Source of the DNA: Omphalotus guepiniiformis
Taxonomy: Eukaryota > Basidiomycota > Agaricomycetes > Agaricales > Omphalotaceae
Assembly: GCA_028554645.1 (NCBI GenBank)
Contig: JAQOOI010000079.1
Coordinates: forward strand, 372,001-436,000
Length of the DNA: 64,000 bases
Direction of reading: 5' to 3'
In this document: positions 18,881 through 28,844 of the stretch, piece after piece
Layout: every line of letters starts with the position of its first letter
How positions within the stretch are numbered: position 1 is the stretch's first letter
Notes under the pieces: generated by a model
Told to the model about the DNA's origin: nothing
Seen by the model: only the letters and a program-made list of their open reading frames with translations
Database searches by the model: none
Translations under genes and position numbers: made by a program

Positions 18881-20590
18881 ACCTTGCCGATGTCATGATG
18901 AAAGATGTATTGTTTTACAATGATGCTACCACGGAATTTGCCTATCTGGCAAATGCCGAGTCACCTGACCATACCGATACCGAAGAAGAGGAAGAAGAAG
19001 AGAGTTCTGAAGCCACTCCCCTCAATACCGAGGAGGAGATTGTGTTTGAAACGGATTAATGCCGAAGCATCGGCTCTTTATCAGATGCCACAACCAGAAG
19101 ATCCCGCCTTACCGGTAAGAGCATCAATTGATCATCCAATCCGTGTTCCTTACGAAGAAGGACACCCTTACTGGTTCGAAGAATACCTTGATGACGAAAT
19201 CCGAAGCTATTGTAGGAGACTTCGAGACTGCATGCGAGACCACAGGGAAGGAAGACTCGACATCACGAACTTCCACCCAGAACATGGTCCAGGACCAAGA
19301 TACAACTACGTTGATCTCGCAGACGCAGAAATCCACTACGCTTACGTCTGGTACTACTGGAAACCGAAGATTCAATCCAGAAGGAAACGACCCAGACCTC
19401 TACAATGCCTACGTCATCGCAGAAGGGGAAGAACCCTGTATACCCGAAGAACGTGAAACTTCTTGCGCTTGCTCGCGAACCAAGAAGGGACGACATCGGG
19501 TCCCACGGTTACTTCCTTGAATATATCTTCCCACTTGGCTACAGAACCTGGGCCGAATGGGACCAACGAAGACATGAACTCGGTTTGATGCCGAGACCAA
19601 TGAGACCCTGCCGACTCAAACTCCGACAAGGAGAATGAGGAACCAGGAAGTAATGACAATGCCGATCAATCAGGTGAACGAATCATCGGTTCACCAATTA
19701 ATTCTGAACCGCATAATGAGACACAGGGCGGAAGCGGAAATGACCGCAAACTCTGATCCCTGGGCAGATGCCGAACCATGGGACAGCGATGGAGAATCCT
19801 CCATCGCATACCCAGTCGCAAGTCGACACTATTATGGCGTCTTCTACCCAGCAGGAACCACCCCATCTACCGACTCAGCAGTCGGATGGCTCAATCCCAG
19901 TCCAGAATACCAGCCCTCCGACCACGGAGAGCGACCTGCCTATGTACCATCAGATATATCCAGAGAGTCCCCAGACGACGAGGAACGAGCCATTGCTCTC
20001 CGAGAACAATACACTCATTGGAGAAGCTCCGAGCTCGAGACCTCCGACTCAGACGAGACGGAGATCGAGATTCCGATCACGGAGATCAGGCCCTCCCGCC
20101 ACAGTCATCTACATTTCATCAACAGAGGTCACACCAGAACCAGAGGACCGAGCACCCGGTTCCTCATCAAACCCCATCCGGGTCACATCAGAATCACCAG
20201 AACCCAGACCAGAGACCTACGACATGGAGGAGATCTTCGATCTCTCCAGCTTCTACACCAAACGATTCCGCGCCTTCCAATTCCGGAAGGCCTAGTGCAC
20301 TGTTTTCCGTGTCAACCACCGTCGGAGAATCGCGACATTCTGTCGATCAATCTCTAATACACGAACACGAGCAACAGAACAACCACCTCAGAGAAGCTCA
20401 GACAATAGCGAACTATCAGGCGGAACTAGCTCGTCAGTCCAGAGAAGACATGGAGGCCGAACGACAAGAACGTCAGCGTCTCCAGGAAACCCTTCTCGAA
20501 CATCTCCGCAGCATGTATCCCCGCCAATCGAGCCCGCAGGACCATCAGATGTCACTCCTCTCAGCCAGCCGAGGAGGTACTTGACAAGTA
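18880..20590 (+). other. Unassigned 1.7-kb block between gag and protease
   Basis: Two or three frames stay open over long parts. They include an acidic run (EEEEEEESSEATPLNTEEE), Tyr/Trp-rich segments (EGHPYWFEEYLDDEIRSY) and a C-terminal coiled-coil-like part (HEQQNNHLREAQTIANYQ, then LARQSREDMEAERQERQRL). I do not recognise any of this as a standard copia domain. It could be a gag C-terminal extension, a captured host segment, or a decayed nested insertion. Confidence 0.5.
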
Positions 20591-21054
20591 TTTTGGGCCA
20601 TCACGCTCTGAAAGACCTAACCGCCCTTCTTACATTATCAACTTTCAGCGCTCTGATGACGAACCATATTACAGACATCTTCGAAGAATTCCTAACTCCG
20701 AGGTTGCAGCACATGTTGGCGAGGCTAGTCTTCCCAGTGATTTTAATGACAGCGTTTTTTATATTGCAGTACCTCATGACCAGGGAGTAATCTTTCCTTA
20801 TAATGACCACACATCACTTATGACTTGCTTACAGATGAAAGAACTCGCAAATGAGAAAAAGAAGATGTATTTATATAATATCGCAGACACAAATCATGTA
20901 CTTTCTATCGAAACAATGTTGACTGCACATCATGTAATTCTCACACCTATCAATCTATTCGGTGATCTGCGAGCGTATTCATCTAAGAAGCAAGCTAAGT
21001 CGGTCATGGAAAGTTCTACTCTCTCCCAGGTCAATGTGGTGCAATTGAATGGAT

Positions 21055-21160
21055 ACTGAGACTCAGCGGCATCGGTTCATATAACCGGTGATAAATCTGA
21101 TTTCACGGACTTCGAATATTTCGATGTTCCTAAAGTTCTAACGTCTTCTGGAAAGGACTG
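21055..21160 (+). pseudogene. Retrotransposon protease region
   Basis: DSAASVHITGDKSDF, the aspartic protease signature of copia elements (DSGAxxHM), lies at ~21060-21105, after a one-base frame break and before another. Confidence 0.75.
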
Positions 21161-21179
21161 GTGAACAAAACACACCTGC

Positions 21180-22275
21180 TTACGGGCATAGGCACTGTTC
21201 ATATTCGCGTACGCGATCTGAACAAAAACACTCGAGTTCTTAAACTCGATGAGGTTCATTATCTTCAAGGGACAGACAGGCTTTTCTCGTTGAATAAATA
21301 TCAACGATATCTTCGTAAAGAAGATCGCTTATCTGTATATGATACCAATGGTAACATGCTGCTCATGGGATTTCCCAGTGAGAACCACAACGGGTTATTC
21401 ACTGTCGAGACCGAAAATAGTGCATCCCGAGCATGCTCACGTCATTAAACCACAACAACAAATTCCTTTACCATTTGGCACAACAGATTTGCCCATGCGT
21501 CATCAGATGTATTGCGACATCTACCTAATTCAGTTCAAGGTTTCCCAGGCTCAATAAAGCCGATCAATCTTTCCATGTGTGACGGTTGTAATAAAGGGAA
21601 AGAAACCGGCAAAATCCTATCCCGCAACCGAGAAGCCACGTAAATCGGAACCTTTACATCTTGTACATGCGGACCTCATGGAGTTCCCTGTACGTTCCTA
21701 TCACGGCTACAAATATATCGTCACCTTTCTAGACGATCATTCTTCTTACGCACACCCTATCCTTCTAAAGAACAAGTCTCCTGACACATTGCTAGCCTTT
21801 AAATACTATAAAGCGCTGCATGAGAAGGAAACTGGAAAGAAGATCAAGATATTACGAGTAGATCAAGGGACAGAATTCCTGAATGAACCATTCCGTACTT
21901 ACCTCAAAGAGGAAGGAATCCATCTTCAGTTCTCCACCGCTTATGTTCATCAACAAAATGGACGAGCCGAGCGCGTGAATAGAAGTTTTGGAAGACAAAT
22001 CGGAAGCAATGCGACAGCATGCTTGCCTTCCGGAGTCTTGGTGGCAATTCTCAGTACTTGCGGCTTCTCACGTTCGAAACCGCAGTCCCTCTCGTATCAT
22101 TAATTGGAAAACACCTGTAGAACTTTTCTATAACAAGAAACCGGATGTTTCTTACTTCCGCACCTTTGGGTCAGCTGCCTACGTTCATATTACAAGAGAC
22201 GAACGTAACCGTCGTAAACTGACAGCTAAGGCGGAATTTGATGACTATGATTGGTTACTCCGATCATTCTAAAGC
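21180..22275 (+). pseudogene. Retrotransposon integrase (GAG-pre-integrase and catalytic core)
   Basis: GAG-pre-integrase zinc residues WHNRFAH ... MCDGCNKGKETGK span ~21475-21610. The core (21640-22030) has HADLMEF, VDQGTEFLNE and NGRAERVNRS, which supply the D, D and E of the catalytic triad, then SWWQFSVLAASHVRNRSPS and TPVELFYNKKPDVSYFRTFG. At least two frame breaks occur (~21440 and ~22030). A Pro/Ser-rich linker (22270-22840) follows. Confidence 0.85.
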
Positions 22276-23039
22276 ATGGATATTCATGACGAAAGACAAC
22301 AAAGTGAAGGTCTCACCAGACGCTTCCTTTGATGAAACACGGTTCCCACGTTGTAAATGCGAACCTAAAATTGTAACTACTCCCGAGAACATCCCCGATC
22401 TAACGACATCAGATGGTACTCCCGAATTCGATGATGGCTTCAATCCTACCGGACCCTCATCAGGTCGTCCCGATCATCCGAGAAGTAGAAGTTCTTCTCC
22501 GATCGAGGATTTAGAGTATGTGGATTCTGCAGATCCAGACTCACACGGTAGTTCTTCTAAACCTAAAAAGGAAGTAAAGACAGAGCTTCCACCGAGTAGC
22601 ACGGTACCTCCAACACGAGAACGTCGTACACGTCGAGGAGTGACACCACCTCCTCTACCGACTGTACCACCTCGTTCTCCTTTACGGTCTCCTCATGAGA
22701 CACTACCTGCTCCTCCTATAGAACCTCCTGCTCAACAAGCGCGTCTCCGCCCTCGACGTGCTGTGAGGCCTCCTCTACGTGAAGGCAACGTATATGGTGA
22801 ACGTAGTGACCCTATTCAGTCAGAAACAGATGACTGAGCGACAATTTCACCGTCGCACACATGCCATTGATACCTTACGGCGTCAGGGCAATTTGGGTTC
22901 ACGTACTACACCGGATCCTTCCCAATCTGGACCATCGGATGAGACTGCGCTCGCGAAGCCTCTCTATCCAGATGTGCTCAAGAAGGGGAGTTGCTTACGT
23001 TGCACACCTTATGAACCAATCGGAAATCCCAGAAAGTGA

Positions 23040-23960
23040 TGTGATTAAAGAATGGGATTATAAAGACATCTTACGTCTTCCGAGATCAGAACAAAAACCA
23101 TGGTTCCAAGGTTGTCACGAAGAGATAGAAGCTTTAAAGAAGCGGAACGTTTATGAAGAAGTCGATTACCGGCAGATCGGGAAAGCAATTAAATGTAGAT
23201 GGGTTTTCAATAAAAAGAAAGACGGCCGATATCGTGCACGTCTTGTTGCTAAGGGATTCTCTCAAGTGGATGGAATAGATTACAATGAAACTGTTTTTCC
23301 CCTGTCGTTCGATACGAAACAGTTCGTCTCCTTTTGGCAATAGCAGCTCTCGAAGATTGGGACATCGAGGCGCTAGATGTTAAAAACTGCCTTCTTGTAC
23401 GGCAAGCTAGACGAGAGATATATATGGAACAGCCTGAGGCTTCCGGAAGGGGAATAAAGTTTGGAGATTGAAACGCGCTTTATATGGACTTAAACAGGCA
23501 TCACTAGCCTGGTGGCGCGAATGTGAACAGTCGATGAAGAAGTTAGGCTTTAAACGTAGTCAAGTTGATGCCGGACTATTCATCTTTCGACGAGGCAACC
23601 AATTGGTGATTGCTCTAGTCTATGTCGATGATGCAATGTTTATGGGTCCAGATAAGAAGCTGATGAGAGAACTCAAACAGCGCTTTATGGATACCTGGGA
23701 ATGCCGCGAGACCTAGGTGAACCCGAAGAATTCTTGTCAATGCGCATAACCCGTGACCGAAAGAATCGAAGATTATATCTAGATCAAACTGCGTATCTCG
23801 AGAAGATCGTGAGACGCTTCGGTATGTGGGACGCAAAGGTCGCTTCTACTCCTCTTCCCACGAACTTCAAACAAGGGAAGAACACACAGGATGTTGATCT
23901 AAAACTTCGCACTCAATATCAACGTGTTATTGGATCTTTGCTTTACTTAATGCTTGGCAC
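23040..23960 (+). pseudogene. Retrotransposon reverse transcriptase
   Basis: Motifs in order: CRWVFNKKKDGRYRARLVAK, GFSQVDGIDYNET, LEDWDIEALDV, RALYGLKQASLAWW, the catalytic LVYVDDAMF at ~23617-23643, LYLDQTAYLEKIV. Frame breaks near 23340, 23400, 23450 and 23700. Confidence 0.9.
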
Positions 23961-24600
23961 GAGACCAGACATTGCTTATGCTGTCACGAAGCTATCGCAG
24001 TACTCAATAAATCCTTCACAACAACATTACCAATGGGCAATGTATGTTTTACGGTACCTGCGAGGCACAAGTAAATATAGGATGGTTTATGATGGAAAAG
24101 AAGGATTAGGTCTAATGGCTTTCTCCGATAGTGACTATGCACAATGCCCTGATACGCGACGCTCCCAAACAGGAAATATCATATTTCTCGCCGGGCGCGC
24201 CTATCACATGGAAGTCACAATTACAGAAGGTTGTTACCGCTTCCAGCACAGAAGCAGCATACATCTCGCTTAGCGAAGCTGGGAAGCAAATCATTTGGCT
24301 AAAGTCTATTCTAACCGAGTTAGGCTTTGACGTCAAATATGTTGCCTTACTAGGCGACAATCAAGGGTCACTGTTTATCGCATCAAAACCCTGTTGCCGA
24401 CAAACGTACGAAACATATTGATGTTCGATATCATCAAATCCGAGAATGGGTCGAATCAAAAACAGATCGAGCTTCTTTATGTACCTACTGATCAGCAGAC
24501 CGCAGATCTACTTACGAAGAACTTAGGAGCTACTTTATTTTGGCAACACGTCTCCTACTTAAATATTGAGTTTCTTCAAGTAACTATGCTTTATGATTAT
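23960..24600 (+). pseudogene. Retrotransposon RNase H
   Basis: YLMLGTRPDIAYAVTKLSQY, LRYLRGTSKYRMVYDG, FSDSDYAQCPDTRRSQTG, VVTASSTEAAYISLSEAGKQ, LLGDNQGSLFIASKP and VPTDQQTADLLTKNL follow the copia RNase H order. The end of the chain is shifted near 24230 and 24395. Confidence 0.9.
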
Positions 24601-24630
24601 GCTTTCGAAACATTATGTACATGTTCTTAG

Positions 24631-24640
24631 CAAGGGGGAG
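24631..24640 (+). other. Polypurine tract
   Basis: CAAGGGGGAG lies immediately before the 3' LTR, the usual plus-strand primer position. Confidence 0.8.
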
Positions 24641-24987
24641 TGTTGGAAATATCTGCTTAGTGTAGAACGTACACGTACAGTAGTCCGACATCGCATTACT
24701 ATGCAAGTATGATTACGCTAAATTCCAAGAGGAATTATAGCTATTGGACAGTATTATAGATACTAGTACTTCTTAATCATACGCTTACTTTACATACATG
24801 AGCACGGACCATGTATTTTACATTATAAAAAGTAGTAGGTCGTCCAGCAAGGGACGACAAGTTGAATACTTACTCAAGTTCGACCTCTACTGCTTGTCTA
24901 TCCAAGAAACTATCAGCTACTGGTGAGTATGCACTTACCGTCTTGTAGCTGACCTGTTCCCGGTAGTCCACTGTGACCGTTTCAACA
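24641..24987 (+). repeat. 3' LTR
   Basis: 347 bp; aligned with the 5' LTR by eye, only single-base insertions/deletions within runs of 1-4 equal bases are seen (for example GGAA/GGAAA, TTCCC/TTCC, CAAGG/CAAGGG). Confidence 0.95.
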
Positions 24988-24992
24988 CTAGT
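24988..24992. repeat. Target-site duplication CTAGT, right
   Basis: Matches 17006-17010. Confidence 0.9.
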
Positions 24993-25895
24993 CTACAGTG
25001 AAGGTCACTTCCATTGCCCGCTTTTCGTAACACATCTCTTTCCACCCACTTCCTCTCAAAATTCTTCATTCGCAAATGACCTTTCTATAACCAACACCTT
25101 TTTCAAAATGTTTTCTTACTACCCAGATACGCTGGAATGGTATCGAACTCCAACTCTGAACACCTCTTCCTTGAGTCGAGTCGAGCCGAGTCGAGCTAAG
25201 GCGAGATAGCTGGTAGAGTTAACCGTTCGTATTCTTGGCTTCTCCGGCGCAAAGCTGTGAAGATTTAAGAAATAGAACTGACTGTGGCTCTGGTCACTGC
25301 AGAGATTTCAAGTTCATCTTAATCGTATCAGTCAATCCAAGGGATCCAAGAGATTCAAGGATTCAAGGATTTAAGGATAACGAGAGTGTGGGGGTTAACG
25401 TCGTTGTCGTCGTTGCTCGAGTCGCGTTCAAGGATTCAAGGATAACGAGAGTGTGGGGGTTAACGTCGTTGTCATCGTTGCTCGAGTCACGTTGCAGGTT
25501 CAACGTTCAACGTTCAGGGATAGTGTGGAGATTCGAACTTCAACAAGGGGGAGGAAACTGATCATGAGTGTACATGTGTAACACACCGTGAAAATGTTCC
25601 TGTACGAACGACTCGGAGGATTTTGTGTGTATCGTATCTGGGGGCCATCCATGCAGGTGTCCAGGACGACTTGGACAATTCCGCCCTTCCTTGTGCAGTT
25701 GCAGTACAATGACAATTGATACTATGTAGTTGTACTAGTCGAACGTTGCGACCCCTAATAGAACTAACTGACTACGATGCCTGCCTCCCTCCGAGTCTAA
25801 TTTCAAACAAAGATCTTCCCCTCGTCCGGTGTGATAAAGCATATATATCTAGATATTAATACACATAACACGAAGGTACCATAGACAAGATTCAA
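24993..25895. other. Intergenic region with a 65-bp tandem duplication
   Basis: 25365-25429 and 25430-25494 are near-identical 65-bp units ('ggataacgagagtgtgg', 'gttaacgtcgttgtc', 'gttgctcgagtc'). 'gttcaacgttcaacgttcag' at ~25498 recurs at ~28259. No gene recognised. Confidence 0.6.
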
Positions 25896-26957
25896 TCAGC
25901 GCGGTAGCTCCGAGTCACTCTCGCTCTCCTCACTCTCACTCTCACTTTCCTCGCTCTCCTCACTCCCACTCTCACTTTCCTCGCTCTCCTCACTCTCACT
26001 CTCACTCCCACTCCCGTCACTATCCTCCTCATCAGACTCAGACGAGCTCGAGCTCTCGTCAGCATCCGCATCACCCTTCACCTTCGCCTTCGCCTTCGCC
26101 GCCTTCACCTTCGCCTCCAAAGCCTCAATCCGAGTCAACACCTGCATCACAGGATGCACGTAGGTGATTTGAGGAGGGTTATAATCAGGAATGGGACATA
26201 TGTATCCAACCCAATGAGTTCCTCACATCCCATAGCCCATAGCTTGATAAAACGCGACTCGGACGCGACTTGTGACTCACCCAACGCCATTCTGTCGACA
26301 CCACCACCACTTCGCTTCTTGTTCCCCAAGACCAAGTTCATCCCTAACAACCTTCAGCGCATTCCCCGTCAAACCTTTCCACCTCCTAACCTTCCTATAC
26401 CTCAACCTATCCGTATCATCCAGCGCAAACACCACATTCCTCATCCTCGTCCTCTCATAGTCCTCAAACGGCTCTACCGTCGTCACCATAATCCCATACT
26501 CGGACAGCAGATAATCCTTGATAGCACGCATCGCATGGAGCTTGTACTCCGAATCGGAAAGCTCTGCCACTGGGGTACCAGGTAGCCCCACTGTGAGGTT
26601 GTTGCGATCAACGCAAGGTTTAAATGAGTCCGGATGAACTAAGAGACCGTAGTGCAACCATGGTTTCTGTTCTGTGGAAAGAAAAGGACTGAGTGTGGTT
26701 GATAACTCGATGATACGTGGGTCGAGGGTATCTTGGGGCTGTCGAACAGCGAGATGAGCTCTCAGTCTCTGTGGGATCGGGTTCAAACGTTCAAATTCAA
26801 ACTTTTGAGTTGAGTTAAAAAGAGTGGAACTCTCGCGCACCTTCTTACACTCCAGTCTAGCCCTATCCGTAAGCCGCGTAGCATGCGGCTTACCAGGTAC
26901 ACCGGTAGTTTCCTCGCATAATCTTTCGTCCCATTCATCTAGAGAAGTCGAAGTCAT
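25896..26957 (-). CDS. Uncharacterised protein; possible acidic Ser/Glu-rich 3' exon
   Basis: The ATG at 26957 opens MTSTSLDEWDERLCEETT and continues to NGVG at 26280 (226 aa unspliced). An in-phase intron (GTGCGCGAG...TTCGACAG, ~26755-26846) could remove residues ~38-67. Conserved-looking parts: KPWLHYGLLVHPDSFKPC, ELSDSEYKLHAMRAIKDY, EDYERTRMRNVVFALDD and WKGLTGNALKVVRDELGL. At 26279 a strong donor GTGAGT follows. Downstream, in the same frame, is PIPDYNPPQITYVHPVMQ, then a Lys/Ala coil and a long Ser/Glu/Asp tail to 25896. The strongest donor (phase 2) and the TGATGCAG acceptor (phase 0) do not match, so the junction is unresolved; the chain may instead end shortly after 26279. Function unknown. 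Its upstream region shares a block with array copy 7. Confidence 0.55.
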
Positions 26958-28833
26958 AGCGAAGTTAGGGTTCTGGTCAACGTTCTGGTTCAGGGTGGGG
27001 TGCTTTTGTGACCCATGGCGCGTACGACGCGAAAATGAGCACGTGACGTCAACGCAGCCCCGGACCGGGTCCGGAGGGTCGTTCATTTCTTTCTCTCCTT
27101 CGCCCGGCAGCTCTTCGCTCACCCTACCAGCTCCTACTGCAAGGAGCCCCCCTCTTATCCTTCGTTCTACATGAAGTTGGGCCTGAACGTTGACAGAACG
27201 AATACGAGATACTTGCATCGTCCCCAGAATCGATTCCTGACATTTTTGAAGGGAGAAAGTTGTTGAACAAGGACGGGTCACCGGTACCTGCGCATGGAGC
27301 GTACACTGTGTCGACGACATCCAACATACGAGCTCGCCTTTTCGTATCAACCCAGGCGAAGAGACTTGACTCGCTTGACTCGCTTGACTAGTTTGATTTT
27401 TTCCTCTTTGCTCTGAAGTTCCACCCTTTCTTCTTCCTGTTTCCCTCGGGACCCGAGCAGCCAAGGTCATCTGAGGCCAGAGAGTCGAGACTATGAGAGT
27501 CTGTGATACAAAGTATGTATGTATTGTGTGACCTCGCTCTTCTCGGAGATTCCTAGGAGGACGCAGATCGATCGAAGCGAAGCGAAGCGTGTATAAGGCT
27601 AGAAGTTGCCTATACGTACTTACTGTAGATGGAATTAATGGGATCGTGGAACCGAGTGGGTGTGTACCATACTGTGTAAATGCGTCACGTTCAGTTCAGT
27701 TGGCAGGCTTTGGTGGGGTGTATTGGTAAGTTGTAACGTGTATCTCTGGATCCTACGGATGTGAAGCAATCTCACTGGGACAGCGCGTTTGAGATGGACG
27801 TTGACGCGAACTTCAGCGCGTGCGAAATAATCAAGCGCTGCTGAGCGCCTCTCCCTTACTTGCCTCGACTACTCTTGGGATTTCTAAAGTCCAGTCTCGA
27901 GCCCTCACTCGTCTTGTCTAGATCTGTTACTTACATACTAAACCGCGAACGCCAAGGTCCCCCGAGTCGAGTAATCATCGTTACTTATTAGAATACTTAT
28001 TGCTATTGTCATCAGTATGTAACCAAATTCTTTACATATCGTACAAGGACATTCCTTCGATCGCGATGTTCCTATGTATCAGGGGGTCTTGCACGGTGTA
28101 CCTTATGATAATGTACATTCGGGACATTGAAGTTTGAACTGACACTGACATTGACTAGGCTATGTCGGCGGATCGGCGGATATCATGTACTGTATCGTAT
28201 CTAGATCCCAATCCTCTCGAGCTGCAGGAACTCCGAGTCCTCAAAGTTCAAGTTGGTGGTTCAACGTTCAACGTTCAGCCCTTGACGTCAAGGTACTGCA
28301 AGATATCACTCCCTCTGTGATTTACGAATCCCCGAGTTGATGGGCTCCCCCGACGTCTCCGAGTCATCAACATCTGGCATCTGCTGTTAATCACTGGAGC
28401 CTGAAGGTCAGATCCTAGGGGGTCGCTCCTTGGTTCACGGGTACTATACTTAGTACTTGAGCTGTACCCATAGCTGTAAGTACTTACGAAAGGGTTCCAA
28501 CCCCTGGCAGCCCCTGGCAGGAATAGGATAGAACTGTACATATCAGACCTTCGTGGTGACCTTCGCGTTGACCTTTATGTCGATGAAGCCTACAATTGAC
28601 ACTAGCACTCCACCACAAACTCCACCACCCACCACCCATCGCGGGCATCATGATGATGGATTATCGTTCTCCTCTGACAGTGAGTGAACGTTCGACTGTT
28701 CAAAGGGTTCAAAGCATCCCGGGCGCCGACGTGACCATGCATACCGTAAAACAGCGTAAAACCCTCCTTCGTAAGTCGTATCGCAAACTGTAGCCGTAGC
28801 CGGTGGCCACGCATCTACCACGCATCCTGATAC
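26958..28833. other. Upstream region of the 26-kb gene and spacer
   Basis: 27017-27190 is the block shared with the copy-7 upstream region. 27200-28833 contains only short frames on both strands, AT/GC-mixed, with no recognisable gene. 'gttcaacgttcaacgttcag' at 28259 is a repeat of 25498. Confidence 0.5.
27017..27190 (-). promoter_or_regulatory. Upstream block shared with array copy 7
   Basis: ACGACGCGAAAATGAGCACG, TGACGTCAACGCAGCCCC and GGACC, then 'ccagctcctactgcaagga' ... 'cgttctacatg' ... 'gggcctgaacg'. In copy 7 both halves are found, separated by the 693-bp foldback element. It lies 60 bases above the ATG at 26957. It includes CACGTGAC plus a CRE-like TGACGTCA. Confidence 0.5.
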
Positions 28834-28840
28834 CTTCCCT
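28834..28840. repeat. Probable hAT target duplication, left (CTTCCCT)
   Basis: CTTCCCT at 28834-28840 and again at 32401-32407 directly after the right end. 8 bp is usual for hAT; the eighth base differs (C against G) and four bases lie between this and TAGGGCTGGG. Confidence 0.45.
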
Positions 28841-28844
28841 CAGG

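Larger units (their letters stand above)
17011..24987 (+). mobile_element. Ty1/copia LTR retrotransposon (7,977 bp)
   Basis: Complete borders: two LTRs starting TGTTGGAA/TGTTGGAAA and ending TTTCAACA, a 5-bp duplication CTAGT, a primer site after the 5' LTR and a purine tract CAAGGGGGAG before the 3' LTR. The domain order gag, protease, integrase, reverse transcriptase, RNase H (integrase before RT) places it in the copia group. The coding region shows many frameshifts, yet the LTRs differ only by single-base length changes in short runs and by no substitution I could find. Either the element is young and this assembly has indel errors in it, or it was disabled very recently. Confidence 0.95.
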
